Below are positions 1 through 5,861 of a stretch of DNA of 10,694 nucleotides, piece by piece. Every line of letters begins with the position of its first letter. Within the stretch, counting starts at the first letter, position 1. The stretch is from an uncultured Desulfovibrio sp. GTDB lineage: Bacteria > Desulfobacterota > Desulfovibrionia > Desulfovibrionales > Desulfovibrionaceae. The position numbers were made by a program, and so were the translations under genes. The stretch lies in contig USNI01000018.1 of assembly GCA_900555975.1 (NCBI GenBank), positions 1-10,694 of the forward strand. The letters are read 5' to 3'. The notes beneath the pieces were generated by a model. It was not told the origin of the DNA and searched no databases. It saw only the letters and a list, made by a program, of their open reading frames with translations.

Positions 1-891
1 CTTGGTTTCTGGAACATAATACGCCTTGCGCATGATATCGCGCAGGGCTTTATCCTTGGGAAGGCTGCGGCCCACATACTTGAGCAGATCTTTCACATAG
101 GCGATGCCGATGATATTATCCGGATCGTCGTCGTAGACGGGGATGCGGGAGTACCCTTCCTCCATCGAGATTTTGACGACCTCCTCGAGCGGATCGTTGA
201 CCTCCACCGCAAACATCTCTGTGCGGTGCGTCATGATGTCGCCAACATCCATATCGTCAAATTCAAAAATGTTGTTGATCATTTCCTTCTGGGTGTTTTC
301 AATCACGCCCTTTTCCTCGCCCACATCCACCATCATGCGGATTTCCTCCGCGGTGACGTCCTCCTCATCCGCGTTCGGGTCGAAGCCGAACAGCCGGACC
401 ACCAGATTGGTGGAGAAGGAGAGGAGCTTTACCACCGGCTTTGTGATTTTTGCCACAAACAGCAGGGGGCCGACCGCGAGGAAGGAAACCTTTTCCGGCT
501 TCTGCATGGCGATCTTTTTCGGCACAAGCTCGCCGAGCACAAGGGAGAAATAAGACATAATCAGCGTGATGACCACCATCGAAAAGCCGCTGATGACGCT
601 GTAGGGAATCACTGCGACAACCTTCGGCTGCGCAATCGCTGTGGCGAGCTTATTCGCGAAGGTCTGCGAAGCAGAGGCGGAGGTCAAAAAGCCCGCTAAT
701 GTAACGCCGATTTGGATAGTGGAGAGAAAATTGCTGGAGTTTTCCGTCAGGCGCAGAATCTGTTTTGCCTTCTTGTGGCCTTCCTCCGCCATTTTTTGAA
801 TCTTGTTGTCGTTAAGCGAGATCACCGCGATCTCGGACATGGCAAAAAGGCCGTTCAGAACAATCAGCACTATAAGAATAAATACTTCCAT
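1..891 (-). CDS. CNNM/HlyC-CorC family membrane protein with CBS domains (3' end outside window)
   Basis: 297 codons are open on the minus strand from an ATG at 891 to the window edge, with no stop; the C-terminal part is missing. The N-terminus is hydrophobic and followed by MSEIAVISLN and then GVTLAGFLTSASA, the usual opening of a DUF21 (CNNM) transmembrane domain, which spans about residues 1-200 and includes SLVLGELVPKKIA. A CBS pair begins near residue 218 (DIMTHRTEMFAVEV); its next conserved stretch is GYSRIPVYDDD. The missing part should hold the rest of CBS2 and the CorC_HlyC domain. The family is associated with Mg2+/divalent cation efflux and nucleotide-sensing CBS domains; 'hemolysin' is a legacy name. 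No Shine-Dalgarno precedes 891. An in-frame ATG nine codons upstream (918) also lacks one; 891 matches the family's usual N-terminus. The sequence resembles Clostridia homologues more than Desulfovibrionaceae ones, unlike the rest of the window. Confidence 0.9.
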   Translation of the reverse strand, partial: MEVFILIVLIVLNGLFAMSEIAVISLNDNKIQKMAEEGHKKAKQILRLTENSSNFLSTIQIGVTLAGFLTSASASQTFANKLATAIAQPKVVAVIPYSVISGFSMVVITLIMSYFSLVLGELVPKKIAMQKPEKVSFLAVGPLLFVAKITKPVVKLLSFSTNLVVRLFGFDPNADEEDVTAEEIRMMVDVGEEKGVIENTQKEMINNIFEFDDMDVGDIMTHRTEMFAVEVNDPLEEVVKISMEEGYSRIPVYDDDPDNIIGIAYVKDLLKYVGRSLPKDKALRDIMRKAYYVPETK

Positions 892-897
892 ATATTC

Positions 898-925
898 ATT
901 GTAATGATTTTCTTTCATGTGTCAA
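898..925 (-). promoter_or_regulatory. Candidate sigma70 promoter of the CNNM gene
   Basis: On the minus strand there is a perfect -35 TTGACA (complement at 920-925), a 16-bp spacer and a -10 TACAAT (5 of 6; complement at 898-903). The start of transcription would fall about 7 nt downstream, at or next to the A of the ATG at 891, giving a leaderless or nearly leaderless message. AT-rich DNA produces chance matches, so this remains a candidate. Confidence 0.45.
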
Positions 926-1130
926 CATACCGATAAAACATGGCATAAAAGCCATGACAATATTTTATATTTTTGACATATTCGTATAGTGTAATTTTTA
1001 TATTTGTGAATAATATTATTATTTTTTTACATTTGTATGCATCTTTTTTAAAAAAAATGACGCATAAACATAAATATAAAATTATTTCATATTTATACAT
1101 AATTTATATTTTTTAAGGAATAATATTATG

Positions 1131-1160
1131 TTGTCAAAAATAAGCTGGTGATGATATAAA
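1131..1160 (+). promoter_or_regulatory. Candidate sigma70 promoter for the C-N hydrolase gene
   Basis: TTGTCA (1131-1136, 5 of 6 to -35) lies 18 bp before TATAAA (1155-1160, 5 of 6 to -10). It would leave a leader of about 175 nt before the ATG at 1342. A perfect TTGACA at 1253-1258 lies closer to the gene but has no good -10 at the right distance. Confidence 0.35.
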
Positions 1161-1260
1161 ACATAATTGATGCCGATTTCAATGTATTTCTCGTCAACTG
1201 AAGAAAAAATTTCAGTCTGCACAGAAAAGTCATTTTTGGTCCGAAGCGTCTTTTGACAGT

Positions 1261-1277
1261 TCGAATAACATATTCGA
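1261..1277. repeat. Short dyad TCGAATA-aca-TATTCGA
   Basis: Two perfect 7-bp arms (1261-1267 and 1271-1277) are separated by 3 bp. The dyad starts two bases after the TTGACA at 1253-1258 and is followed by a run of eight T at 1278-1285. It could be an operator for the downstream hydrolase gene. It could also be a weak AT-rich terminator-like hairpin; the sequence alone does not decide. Confidence 0.4.
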
Positions 1278-1341
1278 TTTTTTTTGTTTTCGTTTCTCCG
1301 GGGCGGCGGAACGCTCCCTTACGAAGAAAGGAGAAGACGCC

Positions 1342-2124
1342 ATGAGAGTATGTGCCATACAGATGAATGTCATCACGGGAGACAGAAAGGCCAACAGGGC
1401 TGCGGTGACGGATCTGACGGAAAGGGCGGTTCGGTCCGATTGCCCTCCGGACGTGATCATTCTGCCGGAACTGTGGTCCACGGGGTATGCTCTGGACCGC
1501 GCTTCGGAACTGGCATCCCCCGGTGGCGAGGCGGACGCCGAATTTCTCGGTGAACTGGCGATACGGCATCATGTGGCCTTTGCGGGGGGATCCGTGCTGG
1601 CAGAAGTGAACGGTCGCATCAGAAATCGTGCGCAGGTCATCGACAAAAAGGGGATGCTGACGGCTTTCTACGACAAGATTCATCTGTTCCGTCTGATGGA
1701 TGAGGAGAGATATCTGGATCGGGGAAACGACATATGTCTGTTCGAGCTTGAGGGGATGCGCTGCGCTCTGGCGATCTGTTACGACATACGTTTCTGCGAG
1801 TTTGTCCGGCGGCTGGCCGTGGAAGGGGCGGAGGCCCTGTTCGTCAGCGCCGAATGGCCGCTGTCCCGCAGGACGCACTGGGAGATACTGCTGCGTGCAC
1901 GGGCGGTGGAGAATCAGATGTACGTTGCGGCCTGCAACCGGTGTGGAAGCTCCGGTCAGGAGATTTTTGCGGGGCAGTCCATGATGATTGCTCCCGATGG
2001 AACGATCGTGGCGCAGGGCGGCGGAGAGGAGAGTCTCGTATGCGCGGACATGAACATCGATGCGGTTCGGCGCATGAGAAAAGCCATACCTGTTTTTGAA
2101 GACAGAGTGCCGTCACTTTATTGA
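1342..2124 (+). CDS. Carbon-nitrogen hydrolase (nitrilase superfamily, omega-amidase-like)
   Basis: 260 residues, the usual size for a single-domain nitrilase-superfamily amidohydrolase. The catalytic triad is visible: Glu43 in LPELWSTGY, Lys112 in YDKIHLF and Cys146 in ICYDIRF. Also typical are the N-terminal start of the form 'Q-N-G/D' and the late stretch ARAVENQMYVAACNR with a following GQSMMIAPDG. The enzyme is expected to be cytosolic (no signal peptide) and to hydrolyse a small amide through a cysteine thioester. Sequence style is closest to the YafV/Nit2 omega-amidase group, which deamidates alpha-ketoglutaramate or alpha-ketosuccinamate, but the substrate cannot be read from the motif. 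The start is well supported: AAAGGAG at 1327-1333 lies 8 bp before the ATG. It is a single-gene unit, closed by the terminator at 2141-2182. The family call is secure; the substrate is open. Confidence 0.93.
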   Translation: MRVCAIQMNVITGDRKANRAAVTDLTERAVRSDCPPDVIILPELWSTGYALDRASELASPGGEADAEFLGELAIRHHVAFAGGSVLAEVNGRIRNRAQVIDKKGMLTAFYDKIHLFRLMDEERYLDRGNDICLFELEGMRCALAICYDIRFCEFVRRLAVEGAEALFVSAEWPLSRRTHWEILLRARAVENQMYVAACNRCGSSGQEIFAGQSMMIAPDGTIVAQGGGEESLVCADMNIDAVRRMRKAIPVFEDRVPSLY

Positions 2125-2140
2125 GAACCGGTTCATGACC

Positions 2141-2182
2141 ATATAAAAAGGCGCCCCCATGCTTGGAGGCGCCTTTTTATAT
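2141..2182. terminator. Bidirectional intrinsic terminator between convergent genes
   Basis: The arms ATATAAAAAGGCGCC (2141-2155) and their exact complement (2168-2182) are 15 bp each, with a 12-nt centre. The GC core (GGCGCC) is flanked by A5 on the left and T5 on the right, so both strands form a GC hairpin followed by U-rich RNA. It lies 16 bp after the hydrolase stop and about 60 bp past the stop of the convergent NSS gene, and should terminate both. Confidence 0.93.
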
Positions 2183-2203
2183 GAAGAGATTGTGCGTCAT
2201 GCG

Positions 2204-2246
2204 GACCTTTCCGTCCCCGCAGTCATTATGCAGGGACGGGAAGGTC
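2204..2246 (-). repeat. Inverted repeat overlapping the NSS stop codon
   Basis: Arms at 2204-2217 and 2233-2246 are 14 bp with one G/T-type mismatch, around a 15-nt loop. The right arm includes two bases of the NSS stop codon (2245-2247). No T-run follows on the minus strand, so it is more likely a 3'-end stabilising or auxiliary hairpin, with termination at the 2141-2182 structure. Confidence 0.65.
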
Positions 2247-3645
2247 ATATCTTGATGATGCCGAGAGCTCCGCCCACGGAGGAGAGCAGTACGACGAGCA
2301 GCAGAATCGGAGCCAGCCAGGAGATACAGATGCGGAAGATCTTTTCTCCATGGAAGGCCGAGGAGATCTTGATTTCGGAGATGAGATTGTCGATGCCTAC
2401 GACGCGGCCGATGAGCAGGCAGGTCAGCATGGCGGCCAGGGGGCAGAGGATGAGACTTGCCAGAAAATCCATCATGTCGAGGATGCTGAGACCGGCAATG
2501 GAGATGAAGTCCCATACGCCGAAACCGAGGGAACAGGGCACGCCGAGAGCGATGGCTTCGAAGGTCATGAAAATGGCGCTCTTTCTGCGGGACCAGTGCA
2601 GCTCGTCGGTAAGGGTGGAAACGCAGGTTTCCATGATGGAGATACTGGAAGTGAGGGCTGCGAAGAAGACCATGAGGAAGAATGCCGCGCCGATGACGCC
2701 GCCGAAGCCCATGCTCTCAAAGATTTTGGGAATGGTGATGAACATGAGCGAGGGGCCTGCATTCAGGGCCTCGGCGGTACCGCCGGAGAAGGCGAATACG
2801 GCCGGAATGATCATGAAGCCGGCCAGCACGGCGACCAGGGTGTCCATGAGGCCTATGCTGTAGGTGGCCTGTTCGACGTTGACTTCCTTCTTCATGTAGG
2901 AGCCGTAGGTGATGAGGATGCCCATGCCTATGGACAGGGAGAAGAAGAGCTGACCGCAGGCGGCAACCACCGTCATGATGGAGAACTTGGAGAAGTCCGG
3001 GACCAGATAGTAGTAGATGCCGGCGCCGGCACCGGGACGGGTCATGGAGTAGACGGCCACGATGACGGCAAGAATGAGCAGAAGAGGCATCATGACGCGG
3101 GAGGCGCGTTCGACGCCGCGTTCGACGCCTTTGAGAATGATGCCGAGCGTGCAGCCGAGGAAGATGAGGTTCCAGAACACCGGTTCCCATGTGGAGGAAA
3201 TGAATCCGCCGAAATAGCCGTCTGCGGCCACGGTATCCACCTGACCGATGACGTATTCGAACAGGAATTTGATGATCCAGCCGCCGATGAGGCAGTAGTA
3301 GGGCAGAATCAGCATGGGAACGATGGCATTGATCCAGCCGCCGAAGACGAGGAAGGGATTGCGCTTCATCTGTCCGAAGGATCTGTAGGCACCCACGGGA
3401 CTGAGTCTGGTCTTTCTGCCGAGGCTGGTTTCAGCCACGATAAGCGCATAGCCGAAAGTGAGCATGAGAATGATGTACACCAGCAGGAAGATGCCTCCTC
3501 CGTACTTGGCGGCAAGATAGGGGAAGCGCCAGATGTTGCCAAGACCTACGGCAGAGCCGGCCACGGCAAGAATGAAACCTATGTGCCCGGAAAAAAGACC
3601 GCGGGAACTGCCTTTGCCTGGATCGGATGAGGCCTGCTGGGACAT
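2245..3645 (-). CDS. Neurotransmitter:sodium symporter (NSS/SNF) family amino-acid transporter
   Basis: 466 residues, in the range of bacterial NSS proteins with 11-12 membrane helices (somewhat shorter than LeuT). TM1 carries the signature SAVGLGNIWRFPY (31-43), including Asn37 and Arg40, which match the LeuT Na1 ligand and extracellular gate arginine. The unwound part of TM6 is SLSIGMG (236-242), followed by the typical ITYGSYMKK. TM8 has LTSSISIMET with Thr332-Ser333 in the place of the LeuT Na2 ligands. The protein should therefore import a small amino acid or related amine with Na+ across the cytoplasmic membrane; the substrate is not evident. The start is set by AGGAG 6 bp before the ATG at 3645; another ATG 4 bp upstream is out of frame. 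It is a single gene, divergent from the ABC operon and convergent with the hydrolase. No key residue appears lost. Confidence 0.95.
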   Translation of the reverse strand: MSQQASSDPGKGSSRGLFSGHIGFILAVAGSAVGLGNIWRFPYLAAKYGGGIFLLVYIILMLTFGYALIVAETSLGRKTRLSPVGAYRSFGQMKRNPFLVFGGWINAIVPMLILPYYCLIGGWIIKFLFEYVIGQVDTVAADGYFGGFISSTWEPVFWNLIFLGCTLGIILKGVERGVERASRVMMPLLLILAVIVAVYSMTRPGAGAGIYYYLVPDFSKFSIMTVVAACGQLFFSLSIGMGILITYGSYMKKEVNVEQATYSIGLMDTLVAVLAGFMIIPAVFAFSGGTAEALNAGPSLMFITIPKIFESMGFGGVIGAAFFLMVFFAALTSSISIMETCVSTLTDELHWSRRKSAIFMTFEAIALGVPCSLGFGVWDFISIAGLSILDMMDFLASLILCPLAAMLTCLLIGRVVGIDNLISEIKISSAFHGEKIFRICISWLAPILLLVVLLSSVGGALGIIKI

Positions 3646-3677
3646 ACATGACTCCTGAAAGAAAAAGTGTTCGCAAC

Positions 3678-3706
3678 AGAATATAAGAAGGCCGGAAAAA
3701 TGACAA
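3678..3706 (-). promoter_or_regulatory. Candidate sigma70 promoter of the NSS gene
   Basis: On the minus strand TTGTCA (complement 3701-3706, 5 of 6) is followed after 17 bp by TATTCT (complement 3678-3683), or after 15 bp by the better hexamer TATATT (complement 3680-3685). Transcription would start near 3670, giving a leader of about 25 nt that contains the AGGAG site. Confidence 0.5.
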
Positions 3707-3748
3707 GCCGGAAATGGGTTTTTCTTTCATTTCGGTGGAGAGCGGTAA

Positions 3749-3774
3749 CGGCGTTTCTCTGCAGAAAAACGCCG
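3749..3774. promoter_or_regulatory. 26-bp near-perfect palindrome in the divergent gap (candidate operator)
   Basis: CGGCGTTT (3749-3756) and AAACGCCG (3767-3774) are exact complements. The centre TCTGCAGA (3758-3765) is itself palindromic, so only the pair 3757/3766 fails to match. No T-run follows on either strand, which argues against a terminator. Its position between the NSS and ABC promoters suggests a dimeric regulator's binding site or an RNA leader hairpin for the ABC operon. Confidence 0.5.
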
Positions 3775-3903
3775 CAGGGAGAATGACGGAGGCTGCAATC
3801 ATATCTTCATGGAATGTTCATGGTGGCGAGATATTTTTTCCGCAACCGCGTGCTAGGATTCCCGTGATTTTTCGAGCGGGACGGTCCCGCACAAGGAGAC
3901 GGC

Positions 3904-4869
3904 ATGAACATTTGCCTGAAAGGGATAAGGAAAAGTTTCGGCAGCGTTCCGGTCCTGCAGAACATTGACTTGGAGCTGGGATCCGGGCGCTTCACTACGC
4001 TGCTCGGCCCTTCCGGCTGCGGCAAGACCACGCTGCTTCGGATCGTGGCGGGCCTGGAGAGGCCGGACGGCGGAGAAGTGTACTTCGACGATGAATGCGT
4101 TTTTTCCGATCGTCGCGGGGTGAGCGTTCCGCCGGAGAAAAGAGGCCTCGGCTTCGTGTTTCAGGATTTTGCCCTCTGGCCGCATCTGACGGTCTTTGAG
4201 AACGTGGCGTTCGGACTGCGTTCCTCGGGACATACGGAGGAGTTGGCCGAAAAGGTGATGACCGCGCTTCATGCCGTCCGTCTGGACGGTTTCGATCGAC
4301 GCTGGCCTCACGAGCTTTCCGGCGGACAGCAGCAGCGCGTGGCGCTGGCCCGGGCGCTGGCCGTCTCTCCCCGCTGCATTCTTTTTGACGAACCCTTCAG
4401 CGCTCTGGACGCCGGTCTGCGGGAAGAGATGCGTATGGAACTGCGCGAACTTGTTTCCACGCGCGGCATCACGTCGGTGTTCGTGACCCACGATCAGGAA
4501 GAAGCCATGAGTCTTTCCGACGACATGGTCATCATGTCCGGCGGCCGGGTACTCCAGAAGGACAGTCCCGAGCAGGTGTACCGTCATCCGGCCAGTCCCG
4601 TGGTGGCGGGCTTCGTGGGGCAGGCCAACTGGATGGGAAAAACGCGCATGGTTCGCCCGGAACACTTGTTTCTTGATCCTGGAAGGGGGCGTACTTCGGT
4701 GCCCGTGCGGGTGATGTCTTCCCGCTTTCTCGGCAAGGACTACGCCGTGACCGTCAGCGGCGATGCCGGAAGCTGGGTGCTGTATGCCCCGTCGCGGCAT
4801 GATCCGGACGAGAGGCTGAATGTTTTCGTGGATACGGATCAGATCATTCAATTCAAGGAGTCAGTATAA
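3904..4869 (+). CDS. ABC transporter ATP-binding protein (Fe3+/AEP/sugar-phosphate importer type)
   Basis: 321 residues with a complete nucleotide-binding domain. Walker A is GPSGCGKTT (35-43), the Q-loop Gln is at 87 within FVFQDFALWPH, the signature LSGGQQQR is at 138-145, Walker B is ILFDEP with Asp162 and Glu163, the D-loop is SALD (166-169) and the switch His is 196. A C-terminal TOBE-like domain follows from about residue 245 (MVRPEHLFLD onward). The PFSALD and FALWPHLTVFENVAFGL wording places it in the FbpC/PotA-like branch that serves iron, 2-aminoethylphosphonate, polyamine or sugar-phosphate importers. It would act as a dimer on the cytoplasmic face of the permease encoded two genes downstream. 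AAGGAG lies 5 bp before the ATG. Its stop overlaps the next start as TAATG, so the two genes are translationally coupled. Confidence 0.93.
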   Translation: MNICLKGIRKSFGSVPVLQNIDLELGSGRFTTLLGPSGCGKTTLLRIVAGLERPDGGEVYFDDECVFSDRRGVSVPPEKRGLGFVFQDFALWPHLTVFENVAFGLRSSGHTEELAEKVMTALHAVRLDGFDRRWPHELSGGQQQRVALARALAVSPRCILFDEPFSALDAGLREEMRMELRELVSTRGITSVFVTHDQEEAMSLSDDMVIMSGGRVLQKDSPEQVYRHPASPVVAGFVGQANWMGKTRMVRPEHLFLDPGRGRTSVPVRVMSSRFLGKDYAVTVSGDAGSWVLYAPSRHDPDERLNVFVDTDQIIQFKESV

Positions 4870-5855
4870 TGATGAAGGGCATTGTTTCTCTGCTTGCTGC
4901 GGCAACGATTCTTGTTCCCGGCTTGGTTCAGGCGGAAGAACTTTCCGGCAAGGTGGTGGTGTACTGCCCCTCGCCGGCGAAGATGGCCGACAAGCTGGCG
5001 GAAGGCTTTACGAAGAAGACCGGCGTGAAGGTGGAGATGTTCCAGGGAACGACGGGTGAGATCATGGCTAGACTGGAGGCCGAGCGGGCCAATCCCGTGG
5101 CGGACGTGGTCATCATGGCTTCGTGGCCGGATGGTCTTGCCATGAAGAAGAAGGGACTTCTGGCCAGCTATGCGCCTGCGCTTTCCGATCGCATGGTCAG
5201 CGGCTGGAAGGATGAGGACAACATGCTCTTCGGCACCAGCGCCTCGGCCGTGGGCGTTTTGTACAACACCCGCCTCGTGCCCGAGCTTTCCGCAGACTGG
5301 AACGAACTGGCCCGTCCGGAATTCAAGGACATGCTGGCGCTGCCCGATCCTGTGAAGTCCGGCTCCTGCAAGGATTTTCTTTCCGGCTTCATGTACGCCT
5401 TCGGCGAGGATGAGGGCTGGAAGGTCTGGGAGGATCTTGCCGCGCAGGGCATGACCATTCCCGGAGCCAACAAGGCCGCGCTGGAGGCGGTGATTACGGG
5501 TGAGAAGGCCGTGCTCATTGCCGGCGTGGACTACAACGCCTTTTCCTCAGCCGCCAAGGGCGAACCGCTGGCCATTTATTACCCCAAGTCCGGCACGGTG
5601 GTGAATCCGCGTCCTGCCATGATTTTGAAGAGCAGCCGCAACATGGAAAACGCCAAGGCCTACATGGACTACCTTCTGAGCGACGAAGCTCAGCAGATGG
5701 TGTGCGACGCCTATCTGCTGCCGGGCCGTGCGGACGTGAAGAACACCAACCGCACTGCGCTTTCCGACATCCGTCAGCTCGAGGTGAACTGGGACTGGAT
5801 GATGGAACACTCCACCGACATCGCAACCAGAATGGTCAAGATGCTCAGGAAGTAG
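4869..5855 (+). CDS. ABC transporter periplasmic substrate-binding protein (ligand uncertain)
   Basis: 328 residues. A signal peptide is clear: MMKG, a hydrophobic core and a likely cut after VQA (22/23). The mature part starts with GKVVVYCPSP, followed by FQGTTGEIMARLEAE and ADVVIMASWPDG, the usual opening of SBP_bac_6/FbpA-like binding proteins. A late stretch (VVNPRPAMILKSS, then AKAYMDYLLSDEAQQM) is the conserved end of the ligand lobe. In FbpA a pair of adjacent tyrosines binds Fe3+; in my by-eye alignment that place is Asp221-Tyr222. A Tyr237-Tyr238 pair exists but is about 15 residues too late. This argues for an organic or phosph(on)ate ligand, without proving it. The start ATG (4869) shares its A with the ATPase stop and has AAGGAG 8 bp upstream; a second ATG at 4872 is less well spaced. 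Confidence 0.9.
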   Translation: MMKGIVSLLAAATILVPGLVQAEELSGKVVVYCPSPAKMADKLAEGFTKKTGVKVEMFQGTTGEIMARLEAERANPVADVVIMASWPDGLAMKKKGLLASYAPALSDRMVSGWKDEDNMLFGTSASAVGVLYNTRLVPELSADWNELARPEFKDMLALPDPVKSGSCKDFLSGFMYAFGEDEGWKVWEDLAAQGMTIPGANKAALEAVITGEKAVLIAGVDYNAFSSAAKGEPLAIYYPKSGTVVNPRPAMILKSSRNMENAKAYMDYLLSDEAQQMVCDAYLLPGRADVKNTNRTALSDIRQLEVNWDWMMEHSTDIATRMVKMLRK

Positions 5856-5861
5856 TCCTTC

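Larger units (their letters stand above)
892..1341. other. AT-rich intergenic stretch between divergent genes
   Basis: These 450 bp hold no convincing gene. By hand count, 961-1140 has about 25 G or C in 180 bases (roughly 14%), far below both flanks; the composition climbs again after about 1280. It contains a short hairpin (CATGGC at 939-944 with GCCATG at 951-956), the 9-mer ACATATTCG twice (976-984 and 1268-1276), several promoter-like hexamers and a dyad at 1261-1277. Short open frames here are AT-rich, lack ribosome binding sites and resemble nothing I know. The stretch may be a regulatory region, a transfer boundary or an assembly joint. Confidence 0.7.

Noticed and set aside
915-1100. 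A 61-codon minus-strand frame in the AT-rich gap
   Set aside because: Its composition is what 14-25% GC DNA gives by chance (Lys, Ile, Tyr), with no clear ribosome site and overlap with the candidate promoter of the CNNM gene.
1126-1878. A 250-codon minus-strand frame opposite the C-N hydrolase
   Set aside because: It overlaps the conserved hydrolase, lacks recognisable motifs, and its 3' end runs into AT-rich DNA with no family resemblance.
2350-3630. A 426-codon open frame opposite the NSS gene
   Set aside because: It is antisense to a clearly conserved transporter; its Gly/Glu/His/Asp-rich translation is the usual shadow of a GC-rich gene and matches no family.
3775-3903. Fur box upstream of the ABC operon
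   Set aside because: I looked for a GATAATGATAATCATTATC-like site and saw none with a meaningful match.
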